DNA of 64,000 bases from Auanema rhodensis (GCA_964057225.1 OZ059900.1:5466501-5530500), one strand, 5' to 3'. Positions 1-8,903 are shown, counted from the first letter of the stretch. The notes: generated by a model from the sequence alone, not told the origin. A program made the numbers and translations.

Positions 1-1
1 A

Positions 2-3000
2 GTCGGGTTTTATTTTGACCCCGAACTCAAAATACCTGGAACCATTGCCAACACTGACTCACATTGTCTGGCTAGATCAGCAGTTGTGGGAATGTGGAAA
101 GCTGACGAGCTGGACACTGAAGATGGCGATGAGAAGCGAAGGCTGCAAAACCTTCGTCGCAATTACATCTTATTGCCAAATCAGCCACACCATATCAATT
201 TATTAAATAGGTGTGGTATTTCTGTAGATTTACCAAATTATAATTTAATTCATTTAAACATTATTGCCAGCTGTAATACAAACTATAAGTTTGTAGTATA
301 TGCTAGACCGCCTGGACAGCGTATGTACACTATCCAGAAAATATTTAATGAAGCGGCTAGCAAATTGGTAACACTAGGTTACCGAAATAATCACTATGAT
401 TGTATTACAGCTGGTAGTCGTTCGAAAATTTTTGATGGTATTATATGTCAACACTGTAAGTTATCTTACAATACAGTGTTGCATAGATGTAAAGCCAAAT
501 GTAAAAAATGCCACACCTATAATTGTAATGCGATGGGGAATGTGGTTGAGAGTAGCGTGAGGTGTGATAGTTGTAGAGTTTTGTTTAAAACTCAACAATG
601 CTTCGATAGGCATTTGCGAAAAGCCTGCCGAAAATTCAAGGTATTTTGTGAAAATTTAAAGTTGTACATAACAAGCTTAAATTCAGACATGTGTGGCGTG
701 TGATCACTATCACATGGTCCGTGCTGATAGACCGCACAATTGCAATGAAAAATTCTGCAAAAAGTGCGGTCAGACAAAGCCTGAAGAGCACTCTTGTTGT
801 TGGGTTCCACCTAACGACAAGAAGAAGGCTCAGCTAAAAAAGAAGCAAGAAAAATACAAGGTTTGTATTTAACATCTTTACAAGTGTAATGCTTACTTGT
901 TTAAGATTATATTTTATGACTTTGAAACAGTTGTGTTAAAAAACGGCACAAATGTTCATGAATATGCAGATGAACAATGGCCCAATATGGTTGTGTATAA
1001 CAAATTTTGTGAAAGTTGTATAGATGCCAATTCCTGTGAGAAATGCACAACCAAGGAGGGTCATTTTGGGTACCAACAAGGTGATAGTGAATGGTCTGTA
1101 ACAGATCGTTTCCTTGATTGGTTACTCAACTTTTCTGAGAATGATAATGCAATTTTGATTGCGCACAACGGGTCGCGCTTTGACATACATTTCTTGGTGT
1201 CTAGGCTGATAAACCGTGGAATATATCCTGACCCCATTTTAAATGGGACCAAGATTATTAGCATGGTTGTCAAGCCATTAAGAGGTCAAAACATTAACCA
1301 TTTATGTTTTAAAGATAGTTATTTACTAGTGCCTTTACCCTTATCAGCGTTACCCAAGGCATTTGGTGTACCTGATATGAGTAAAGGACAATTCCCATAC
1401 CTCTTTAACCACCCAATAAATTATGGCAAAGTGCTACCATCCTTGCCACCAAAGCATTACTATTGTACTGCTAGAATGAAAGCAGAAGACCTAGCTTCAT
1501 TCAATATTTGGTATGAGGAGCGTAATCAAAGTGTGTTTGATTTTGATGAGGAGCTTCTGGAATATTGTAGGACAGATGTCCGTATTTTAACCAACTGTAT
1601 GAAAGTGTACATGAAGTTGGCCACCGCCACCACTGGCTGGAATCCTGTCATACAATGTATGACATTTGCCAGTTTCTCTTTATTCCAGGCAAGTTTTTTA
1701 AAATACAAGCATTTTCAAAACTAGTATATTACAGTTGAAAATGAACCACATTAAAGAGAACCAAGTGGGTATTCTGCCTGAGACTGGTTATTATGCCGGC
1801 CAGAAGCAGAGTATAATTGCCATAAAATACATTAAATGGCTAGAACTCGGATTAGGCCGCCCATTAATGCATAAACTTAATGGTGGTGAATTTGTTGTGA
1901 GAGTAGATGGCCAACGCTATCTACTTGACGCTTATGACAGTGTGGCTAATCACGGCTATGAGGTGAGTAATTTGTAATAAATGTAAAAAATGAAAAAATT
2001 TTGTAGTTTAATGGCTGTATCTATCATGGTTGCCCCCAGTGCACCAACAAGACTGCTATTGCACCAGGCAGAAATGGTGAAACAATGGAAGAGGTAACCA
2101 ATACTTTTTTTTAATCATTTTAACCTGAAACATTTAGGTTTATGAAAAAACCATGAAAAGGCTTGAAGCTATTCAAAGCCAGGGCATTAGTGTAACCACT
2201 GTGTGGGAACACGAAATTACTGCTCAAATGTCATCAAATGAGCAAATGGCAAATTTTATGAAGGACACTGAGGTTGTAACTCGATTGGCACCTCGAGATG
2301 CCTTCACCGGCGGCCGAACTCAAACATATAAGCTTTTGGCCCAAGCTTCGGATAGATACTCTCTAGAGTATGTGGACTTTTGTTCACTTTATCCATATGT
2401 AACGGCATTTGATGCCTATTACCCTGTGGGTAATCCTAAAGTGATTACTGAGGGCTTTGAAAGTTTTGAGGCATGCTGCCCATACAAGGGCCTTGTGAAA
2501 TGTGACGTGCTTGCACCCACAAATTTGTTGTATCCTGTATTAGGAACACGCATAGGCGGTAAATTAATTTTTACAAACTGCCGCACATGTGCAAACAGAG
2601 GCAAAAATGTAACATGCCCGCACCAAGATGATGAAGACGCTCGAAAGCTGCATCTGACTGTAACGCATGTAGAGCTCGAATGTGCCATACAGCGTGGCTA
2701 CAAAGTGCTTCATGTTTATGAGGTTTGGCACTGGGATGAATGGCAGCAAGGCGGCCTATTCAAGGATTTTGTACAAAAGTACATAAAAATTAAGCAAGAG
2801 GCATCGGGCTGGCCTAAGCCAAATATGACAGAGGCTGAAAAGGTATGTGTCATGAAAAGTATGGCATTAAATAGAATTTTACAGCTAAAATATCTCCAAG
2901 AGCACGAGGAGAACACTGGTGTTGCTCTGGAGAGCAACAAAATTGAAAAGAATGCGGCCATGCGTAGCATTGCCAAACTACAGCTGAATAGGTATGTAAA

Positions 3001-3837
3001 CTTTTAAAAATAAAAATTTACAAATTTGTTTATAGTGTATGGGGTAAAATGGGTCAAAGACCGGATAAAGCCCAAACCAAGATTATTGGTGTTGAGGATC
3101 CTGAAATTGGTAGGATCATAACTGATCCTGCAAGGGAACTCACGGGCTTCAAAATTGTGGACGATGTGGCGTACTGTACAACAGTGCCAGAAGACTCACA
3201 CCTGGCACCAGCGCCGTTTACAAATGTAGCCATAGCGGCTTATACAACCGCTCATGCAAGGCTACTATTGTATAAGGCAATGGAAAAAATTGGAAAGAAC
3301 TTGGTGTATACAGGTAATTTTATACTTTGTATACAATTTAAACGTACATCATTTAGACACCGATTCTCTAATTTATTTAAAATGCCTCGATCAGCCTGAT
3401 CCAATTGAGGATATGAAGGGTGAATGGTTAGGTAAACTAACCTCAGAAATACCCGATGGTTGGTCAATGACCAAATTTGTTTCACCAGCTGCAAAAGTTT
3501 ATAGTTATGAGCTAGTAAATGCAGCTGGTCAGGTCAAGTATATCACCAAGGCAAAGGGAGTGGTAAGTATAAAAATATATTATTGAGAAACTTTTTAAAA
3601 TTACAGACGCTGGACCACACGGCAGCCACCGTGGTAAACTATCAAAGTATGGAGCGATTGGTTCGAGGACTCGTGATGGATGGAGAAAAATTGGTTTTAA
3701 AAACCAAAACAACGTTATTAAAGAGGCAGCTTGGTGCCATATCCACGATGGACATGACAAAGAGTACCAAGGTCGTAATGGATAAACTTTGTTATCTAGA
3801 CGATTTTAGTACTTTACCCTATGGTTATTGTGAATAA
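2..3837 (+). CDS. Polinton protein-primed DNA polymerase B (5' partial, spliced)
   Basis: Replicates the Polinton by protein-primed synthesis. The reading frame is open from base 2, so the start lies outside the window. My exons are 2-640, 687-860, 906-1688, 1735-1962, 2007-2093, 2138-2991, 3036-3313, 3357-3562 and 3607-3837, all phase-consistent, giving at least 1159 residues. An N-terminal part with several CxxC pairs (bases 450-810) precedes a 3'-5' exonuclease: FYDFET (Exo I), AHNGSRFD (Exo II), YCRTDV (Exo III). Palm motifs follow: DFCSLYP (motif A), KLQLNSVWGK (motif B, spliced across 2991/3036) and YTDTDS (motif C, spliced across 3313/3357). One intron (1689-1734) is GC-AG. Motif order and gene neighbours fit Polinton pPolB, and no catalytic motif is visibly broken. 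Introns of 43-46 nt match the host genes. A 3' AATAAA lies at 3926. Confidence 0.93.
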
Positions 3838-3925
3838 TTTTTAATATATTTGAATTTATAAATTTTATTATCGCGTGTATATTTGTATATGGTTGTATTT
3901 ATAGATTTTTATGTATAGTTGTATT

Positions 3926-3968
3926 AATAAATTTTATTCTTCTCATCAAATGTTTTAAAGAGTTTATT
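3926..3968. promoter_or_regulatory. Facing polyadenylation signals of polymerase and capsid genes
   Basis: AATAAA at 3926-3931 on the + strand follows the polymerase stop. TTTATT at 3963-3968 is AATAAA on the - strand just beyond the major capsid stop at 3976. The two convergent transcripts share about 140 bp of AT-rich spacer. The role is inferred from motif and position. Confidence 0.55.
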
Positions 3969-3975
3969 ACATACA

Positions 3976-5310
3976 TTACAAACTGGTATCAATATATGGA
4001 GCACGATTGTTGTCAATTGAAAGAATAGAGTCATATTCTGCATAAACAATAGCATATAAACCCTCTTGCGGCGTTTGTTGACCAAATTCCAATTTCAGGG
4101 CCACATTACCTTGTCGTATAACATCAAATAACTCGGACGAGTGTACAGTCGGTGAAATATCAAATACAAAAAATGTGAAGCCGGTTTTATACATTGCTGG
4201 TGTAATACCATTGGATGAATCTGTACGACCAAGACCCAAACCCTCCAACATGTCAATATATGCTGTGGCATAGGAAGAACGCCATTCTAAATTATAAGGG
4301 CGGGTAGGTATTACCCGATTGTTGAGCGTCAAGTATATATTTTTCAATTCAAACGGTTTAAAGTTGAATGGCGAATGTTTAAAAGTACCATTATAGGCGT
4401 GTGCGCCGACAAGACCTACTACAACACGTTTCGGTGTATGCGACGTGAATAATATGTTATTGGGTGAATCCAAACGGCCTCCTTCTATGAAATAAGAGCG
4501 CATTTTCACTGACGTCATGGGGTAGTGTATTCGTTCCTTTACAAGTTTATCTTCTATAGCCATAGCTAATCCAGCGTTTAGATCAAACTCTTGAATAAGC
4601 AAGTGCACATCGTTGATATCTATTTTCAGGTTTGGAAACTCCTCCTTCATTGCAGCATCCTTGCTTTCATTATTCCATCCAAGTGTGTCAATTAAGAAAT
4701 TATCACGGTTTGGATATGCAGTTAGCTCCATTTTTGAATAGTTTACAAACAGTCGTTCCTGATTGAATAAGTCGATACTGATGGGAGCAGCCATCTCACA
4801 CAATATGCCATTTTTAACAAGCCCTTGTCGCGCTCTAAAGCCAGGACTGGCTGCATTATCTATATATCTATCCGCATAATAGCCTGATATGGCAAGTTTG
4901 CTCTCTTTAACATCGTTGCTATACATTAGAATATTCTCAATATATGTTTTGTAGGCATGATTTACGGTAGAGTCATACACGCTAACATCACCAATTTTTA
5001 AATGATACGAGTGTATCAAACTGGCTGCAAATTGTTGGCATGGTGCAAAAACAAGGTTGTCTGGTACTGGATCACCGTTTGTGGTTACAATTTTGAATTT
5101 TACATTCAACCAACACCTTCTCAGATTAAGAAATGATTTGGAATTTTGGGCTATAACAAATTCCCATGGTCCTTGAGGAAGAAAAGTATTTTTTAAAGGA
5201 ACTTGTACAGTACGAGTGGATTCAACACCTAATGCCGACGCCGGTATGTCACTATAATTAATATTAGGTAAAAGTGCTTGTGCTGATTTTGAATCTATCA
5301 ATTTAGCCAT
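3976..5310 (-). CDS. Polinton major capsid protein (double jelly-roll)
   Basis: A 444-residue intronless ORF that starts at a true ATG (5310). I assign it as the Polinton major capsid protein, which in this family folds as a double jelly-roll and is expected to form hexameric capsomers. Evidence is its length, its place beside the small basic protein and the protease, and family-like features: an N-terminal region followed by a QSxxFAASLIHSYHL-like strand segment, then a YKTYIENIL segment. These resemble the 'VN..LHSLF..V...Y...LETLL' pattern of Polinton capsids as I recall it. No signal peptide or membrane segment is seen. Its ATG directly follows the stop codon of the upstream gene (TAA then ATG on the - strand), which suggests one bicistronic message. 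The assignment rests on recognition, not alignment. Confidence 0.85.
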   Translation of the reverse strand: MAKLIDSKSAQALLPNINYSDIPASALGVESTRTVQVPLKNTFLPQGPWEFVIAQNSKSFLNLRRCWLNVKFKIVTTNGDPVPDNLVFAPCQQFAASLIHSYHLKIGDVSVYDSTVNHAYKTYIENILMYSNDVKESKLAISGYYADRYIDNAASPGFRARQGLVKNGILCEMAAPISIDLFNQERLFVNYSKMELTAYPNRDNFLIDTLGWNNESKDAAMKEEFPNLKIDINDVHLLIQEFDLNAGLAMAIEDKLVKERIHYPMTSVKMRSYFIEGGRLDSPNNILFTSHTPKRVVVGLVGAHAYNGTFKHSPFNFKPFELKNIYLTLNNRVIPTRPYNLEWRSSYATAYIDMLEGLGLGRTDSSNGITPAMYKTGFTFFVFDISPTVHSSELFDVIRQGNVALKLEFGQQTPQEGLYAIVYAEYDSILSIDNNRAPYIDTSL

Positions 5311-5763
5311 TTAAATACGATACGACCGCTCACGAGTTATGCACAGACGCTTATGAGGTTTTGTGGTTTTGCGTCGTCGCCGCTTGCCCAAACCGGTAAG
5401 ATCTCGTATAGCCTGCCGGCCGGCTGTTTTAAGAGTTTGCTTGATATTATCGCCCTTGAGCACCCCATCAACAATTTCATTGCTAGTTTTTAGCAACTGG
5501 CCGCCAAGAGGTGAATTTACAACTGGACTATTGCTTACAGCACTGGATAATGCATTCCTTCCAGCATTGATGAGATTTTGGGCTATAGGTGATTGAATAA
5601 TGCGTGGTAAAAACGATGCCAATGTTGCCAGTATACCACCCAGGCCATGACCTCTCTGCATACCACGTTGAAACATCATTCCACTAAATGGCGCCCCACC
5701 CATTTGTTGATTCAAAAGTGTTGTCCATTGAATTGAGTTCAAGTCTAGAAGAAGGTGTGGCAT
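5311..5763 (-). CDS. Small glycine-rich, basic Polinton virion-like protein
   Basis: A 150-residue ORF if the first ATG (5763) is used; the frame opens upstream only from non-ATG codons. The middle is Gly/Met/Phe-rich (GLGGILATLASFLPRI), followed by a helical stretch and a strongly basic tail with KRRRRK. Comparable Gly-rich, Arg/Lys-tailed proteins sit beside the capsid gene in other Polintons and recall adenoviral minor core or capsid proteins. A DNA-binding or capsid-internal role is an inference. It is transcribed away from the protease, from which it is separated by a 50-bp divergent promoter region, and it abuts the capsid start downstream with no spacer. Confidence 0.7.
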   Translation of the reverse strand: MPHLLLDLNSIQWTTLLNQQMGGAPFSGMMFQRGMQRGHGLGGILATLASFLPRIIQSPIAQNLINAGRNALSSAVSNSPVVNSPLGGQLLKTSNEIVDGVLKGDNIKQTLKTAGRQAIRDLTGLGKRRRRKTTKPHKRLCITRERSYRI

Positions 5764-5813
5764 ATTGAACCGCACGTGCGCAATACAAAAGTTACACTAG
5801 ATCATTTTACTAA
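5764..5813. promoter_or_regulatory. Divergent Polinton promoter with CGCACGTGCG palindrome
   Basis: This 50-bp spacer separates the small basic gene (-) from the protease (+). It contains the perfect 10-bp palindrome CGCACGTGCG at about 5771-5780, then ACTAG near 5796. A very similar GTGCGCA...ACTAG pair occurs in the second divergent spacer of the element (7856-7934). Shared position and sequence suggest a common control element. No protein that binds it is known from this sequence. Confidence 0.45.
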
Positions 5814-6269
5814 ATGTATTCGTCTGAAATAGCGTCACTATTGCGATCTGTCCGCATCACTCGAAAACTATTCCTCGGTGTATTTAGCGCGGATACTCTA
5901 CCCAAAACACGTCGAAAGAACTTTGCACTTGTTGTAAATACTGACACACACGATAAACCGGGCACACATTGGCAAGTCATCTTTGTACGTAATGATCAAG
6001 CCTACTTTTTCTGTAGCTTGGGTTATAAAATGAACAAGTACATTCGTCATTATCTGGCCAAATATAAAAATGTAAAAGTTAATACTTGCAAACCACAACG
6101 CATAATTGAATACACTTGTGGTGGTTATGCAATATTTGTAATACTAATGTTGTCAGCTGGTAATACATTTGAAAGCATTTGTTCATTTTTTAAACTATTA
6201 CAAAACGATGATGTCTTTATTAAAGCGTTTATGCATAAAGTATTCGACTATAAATTATCTAGCATATGA
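5814..6269 (+). CDS. Polinton adenain-like cysteine protease
   Basis: A 151-residue ORF starting at ATG 5814. Proteases of this C5-like family cleave capsid precursors during virion maturation. Visible elements are the His of PGTHW (residue 52), Gln95 and the nucleophile Cys102 in TCGGYAIF, with Q-x6-C spacing as expected for the oxyanion Gln and catalytic Cys. The acidic residue usually found in the YF-D-S segment is absent: residues 64-70 read YFFCSLG. Length is usual for Polinton proteases. It lies between the small basic gene (divergent) and a tiny membrane ORF. The identification is firm from context, but activity is uncertain because of the missing acid. Confidence 0.85.
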   Translation: MYSSEIASLLRSVRITRKLFLGVFSADTLPKTRRKNFALVVNTDTHDKPGTHWQVIFVRNDQAYFFCSLGYKMNKYIRHYLAKYKNVKVNTCKPQRIIEYTCGGYAIFVILMLSAGNTFESICSFFKLLQNDDVFIKAFMHKVFDYKLSSI

Positions 6270-6315
6270 TCAACCTCGCCATTAAAACGTCACCTGCTAC
6301 ATTAGGTGGTCAGTT

Positions 6316-6486
6316 ATGAATATTCCCTGTCACTGTGAATTATGTATAAGATACACGTTGGAACAATCTGTGCCAACACCCCTGTACAAAAAGATTTTGA
6401 AACGTATTTCAGTGCCATTCATTAAAGGAATATCTCTGGGACTAGGCTTTTGTACAACACTAGTCATTATTCCACTCATTATATAA
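6316..6486 (+). CDS. 56-aa membrane protein in Polinton
   Basis: A short ORF with ATG at 6316 and TAA at 6484. The N-terminus contains a CHCELC cluster (cysteines at residues 5, 7 and 10). The C-terminal third (GISLGLGFCTTLVIIPLII) is one hydrophobic, likely membrane-spanning segment after a basic KKILKR patch. It sits 46 bp after the protease stop in the same direction and could be read from the same message. The function is not recognised. A small virion membrane or viroporin-like protein is possible but only a guess. Its stop codon overlaps the TATAAAAG that probably serves the next gene. Confidence 0.5.
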   Translation: MNIPCHCELCIRYTLEQSVPTPLYKKILKRISVPFIKGISLGLGFCTTLVIIPLII

Positions 6487-6489
6487 AAG
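6482..6489 (+). promoter_or_regulatory. TATA box of the zinc-finger gene
   Basis: TATAAAAG lies 46 nt before the ATG at 6528. The spacing matches that of TATAAAT at 7887 to the ATPase ATG at 7935 (48 nt). It overlaps the stop codon of the preceding small ORF. Confidence 0.55.
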
Positions 6490-6527
6490 TGAGTTGACTG
6501 TGTGTGGTTGTTTTTTATTTTCCTCTA

Positions 6528-6992
6528 ATGGAACTTTTATGTAACAAGTATTGTGTTACGTGCAAGGAAATATTTTCATCAGCCAAGCATTTTAGTGATC
6601 ACGTATTAAAAAGACATGACGGGATTCAACCCGTATGTAACAGTTATATCAGCAATGCTGACTTTATTCAAAAATATGGACATTTGGATGGTGTTCGTAG
6701 ACGTTTGTGCCCTTATTGTAGTGAAACTTTTGGAACAAGATTCAATTGTCAGCGTCATATTCGGCGTCTTCATAATAGTAATGGAACGAATGGTAAAGAT
6801 GGTGATGGAAATGATACCAGCGAACCCTCTGAAAAAACTGAGGAGTTTGTACAGTCAACCGAACCAAAACGATGCCGCTGCAATAGTAACCGAGAATATT
6901 CACAACACGAGCCGCGCATCGAACAAAACGGCGCTGAACTACCTTTTAAACCTTCGAAAATCGTAATGTGGTCTTGTATAACTGTTGAATAA
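6528..6992 (+). CDS. Two-C2H2 zinc-finger protein carried by the Polinton
   Basis: A 154-residue ORF. The frame is open further upstream only through non-ATG codons, so ATG 6528 is chosen. It has two C2H2 fingers, CVTC...H...H near residues 9-31 and CPYC...H...H near residues 61-85, followed by an Asn/Gly/Asp/Glu-rich acidic linker and a polar tail. It is likely a sequence-specific DNA- or RNA-binding protein. It is not part of the core Polinton gene set I know, so it may be an accessory regulator, perhaps captured from a host. It has its own TATA box. The stop codon overlaps AATAAA (6989-6994), giving an almost absent 3'UTR that faces the minor capsid gene's terminator. Confidence 0.75.
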   Translation: MELLCNKYCVTCKEIFSSAKHFSDHVLKRHDGIQPVCNSYISNADFIQKYGHLDGVRRRLCPYCSETFGTRFNCQRHIRRLHNSNGTNGKDGDGNDTSEPSEKTEEFVQSTEPKRCRCNSNREYSQHEPRIEQNGAELPFKPSKIVMWSCITVE

Positions 6993-7002
6993 AACATTTA
7001 TT
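6989..7002. promoter_or_regulatory. Overlapping convergent polyadenylation signals
   Basis: AATAAA at 6989-6994 overlaps the TAA stop of the zinc-finger gene. TTTATT at 6997-7002 is AATAAA on the - strand and overlaps the TAA stop of the minor capsid gene. Both convergent genes therefore end within 14 bp. Confidence 0.6.
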
Positions 7003-7855
7003 TCACATTTTTAACATGTAATGTAACAACTGTAGAACCATAATTAAATTGCATAGGGCGGCCAAATTCATCTAAAATTTCAATACGTATAGTATCGAGT
7101 GTTTGCTTAGTGATTGGTACATAACGAATAGGATTAAATGTTTTGGCAATCATTTTACCAAATTCGGTGGGAGGTGGTACAGGTAAACATGCAAGTAAAT
7201 TAGCTTTCACATTACCGAGAATGGAATATTCTACAATATCACAATATATATACATTGTATTAATGTTATTTGAAAAATCAATGGGGCGCCTGGCTATTAA
7301 CGTGTCGTTGATAATTTTATTCTCAAAGCCAAGAAAATATGCGAGAGCATCACCGAGTGTTGCATTCAATAAGAGCCGCTTACTTGTTACAAACTCTATG
7401 CGTTGTAGTGTTTTGTTAAACCGAAACGTGGCGTCTGCCAGCATTTCCTTGACAAGTTTAGCCTCAGCTTGTCGATTATTATACCACTTTTTCACATCTT
7501 CATCTTTATCTATTAAACCCTTTATACGTGCTTCTTCCTCAGCTCCAAGAGGTTTAGTGCTGCTAGCAATAAATTGTTCTTTTCCAGCATTGATTCCGCG
7601 TATTATTTCATCACCATTTGCATAGTTACCTTTGGGCAAGTGCAGAATAAACTTTCTGTTGGAAAAACGTAGTGTATAAGAAAGATTTTCTTGTACATTT
7701 AATATCGAACACGGAAAAATTATGTCTGTCAGCCCAATGCAATATCTGTTATTGCGTAGCCTTAATGTTTCAGGTAACCTGGTAAGAAACACTGATGAGG
7801 TATTACTTTTTTCAGAGTCAACTGATGACGGCAAAGTAATGTAAAAGTCATCCAT
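6998..7855 (-). CDS. Polinton minor capsid (penton) protein
   Basis: A 285-residue ORF using ATG 7855; the codon before it is GTG. I assign it as the Polinton minor capsid protein, a predicted single jelly-roll penton at capsid vertices. Cues are an opening DFYITLPSS followed by a beta-rich segment (LRNNRYCIGLTDIIFP), a central helical charged insertion, and a conserved-looking C-terminal half with YIYCDIVEYSILGN and a terminal STVVTLHV strand. These match the order I recall in the family. It is divergent from the packaging ATPase across 79 bp and convergent with the zinc-finger gene. Confidence 0.85.
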   Translation of the reverse strand: MDDFYITLPSSVDSEKSNTSSVFLTRLPETLRLRNNRYCIGLTDIIFPCSILNVQENLSYTLRFSNRKFILHLPKGNYANGDEIIRGINAGKEQFIASSTKPLGAEEEARIKGLIDKDEDVKKWYNNRQAEAKLVKEMLADATFRFNKTLQRIEFVTSKRLLLNATLGDALAYFLGFENKIINDTLIARRPIDFSNNINTMYIYCDIVEYSILGNVKANLLACLPVPPPTEFGKMIAKTFNPIRYVPITKQTLDTIRIEILDEFGRPMQFNYGSTVVTLHVKNVK

Positions 7856-7934
7856 CACAGACCACCACCTGATGCGTGCGCACTAGTATAAATGAAATCA
7901 TTTGCATTATAGGTACATTTACGAGTGGTTGATT
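7856..7934. promoter_or_regulatory. Divergent promoter with GTGCGCAC palindrome and TATA box
   Basis: The spacer between the minor capsid (-) and ATPase (+) genes contains GTGCGCAC followed by ACTAG (7875-7886) and TATAAAT at 7887-7893. It repeats the GTGCGCA/ACTAG combination seen at 5764-5813. The TATA lies 48 nt before the ATPase ATG. Confidence 0.5.
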
Positions 7935-8582
7935 ATGGTTTTCAGCTTCAAACTACCCAGTCAGACAACTGTAATAGGGGCAACGCAATGTGGTAAAACT
8001 ACCCTTATAAAACGTATATGTGAAAATACTGAAAAGTTTTTCAACGTCCCCATTGATAGAATATTCTGGTTCAGTCAATGTGGAGCATCGTCAGGTGTTC
8101 CATTAAATGATGAGCGTTTAATAGTTATTCAAGGACCACCTGATCCGGATATAATAAAAGAGCAAAAGGGAATAAACACCATACTAGTGCTGGATGATTT
8201 GATGAATTTTTTCTCATCGAATAAAGCGGCTAAAGAATTACTCAACAACATTTTTACAGTGTGGGCACATCACTGGAATTTGGCAGTGTTTAATCTTGTG
8301 CAAGCTGCATTTCAGCTAGACAGGACCAGTCGAATTAATAGTACATATATAATACTGATGAAAAGTCATTCGGATATATTACAAATACGTAATTGTCTGC
8401 AACAATTATTTGGCCCCCGCTTTAAAAATGCTCTAGAAGCATATGATGATGCAATGTCTACACCCTATAGTCATTTACTGATTGACAACCATCCTTTAAC
8501 AAATGAGAAACAGCGTATACTATCAGATATAACAGCGGAGCACCCTATTGTTTATGTAGCCAGAAATATATTCAGTGTTTAA
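7935..8582 (+). CDS. Polinton genome-packaging ATPase (FtsK/HerA type)
   Basis: A 215-residue ORF. The frame extends upstream to 7902 only via TTG, so ATG 7935 is used; it follows TATAAAT by 48 nt. Walker A is GATQCGKT (residues 15-22) and Walker B is NTILVLDDL with D87/D88. The Gln/Cys-containing P-loop and short size are typical of A32-like packaging ATPases of Polintons and large DNA viruses, which pump the genome into the capsid. Three collinear ORFs follow closely (gap of 12 nt, 4-nt overlap, 44-nt overlap), suggesting one transcription unit with the integrase. Confidence 0.92.
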   Translation: MVFSFKLPSQTTVIGATQCGKTTLIKRICENTEKFFNVPIDRIFWFSQCGASSGVPLNDERLIVIQGPPDPDIIKEQKGINTILVLDDLMNFFSSNKAAKELLNNIFTVWAHHWNLAVFNLVQAAFQLDRTSRINSTYIILMKSHSDILQIRNCLQQLFGPRFKNALEAYDDAMSTPYSHLLIDNHPLTNEKQRILSDITAEHPIVYVARNIFSV

Positions 8583-8594
8583 TGTGCATGTTCA

Positions 8595-8903
8595 ATGAGT
8601 GGTCGTATTTTGTCAAATTACAACTTTTTATCTTCTTGTGCCAAAACCCCTTGTTCTGTTTCCTCATTTTCTTTTTCACAAATTGAAATTATTGTTGAAA
8701 TTGTATTTAATATTGTGAAAAATAATAATTTTCTCTTAACTAACAAGGAATATAAAACCCTTTTGCCCATATCCTCATTATTACGTCAAATAGCTTTGAT
8801 ACGCACACCCGAAAAGGCTAAAACTTTATTGGCAACGATTTCACACAAACAATTGAAAACAATAGTTTCATGTGGAATTGCTTATTTTGGTTTTAAAAGA
8901 TGA
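8595..8903 (+). CDS. Conserved Polinton accessory protein, 102 aa
   Basis: A 102-residue ORF starting 12 nt after the ATPase stop. The centre (EIVFNIVKNNNFLLTNKEY) followed by a Lys/Arg/Leu helix resembles a small protein I recall from other Polintons and related elements, with a 'NIL..n..Ls..E...L' pattern and a basic helical tail. The function is unknown; a DNA-bound or virion role is only inferred. It ends in YFGFKR. Its stop codon overlaps the next start as ATGA (8900-8903). Confidence 0.6.
   Translation: MSGRILSNYNFLSSCAKTPCSVSSFSFSQIEIIVEIVFNIVKNNNFLLTNKEYKTLLPISSLLRQIALIRTPEKAKTLLATISHKQLKTIVSCGIAYFGFKR

Noticed and set aside
15-206. 63-codon ORF at the left edge
   Set aside because: Lies in a different frame within the polymerase coding sequence, which is open from base 2.
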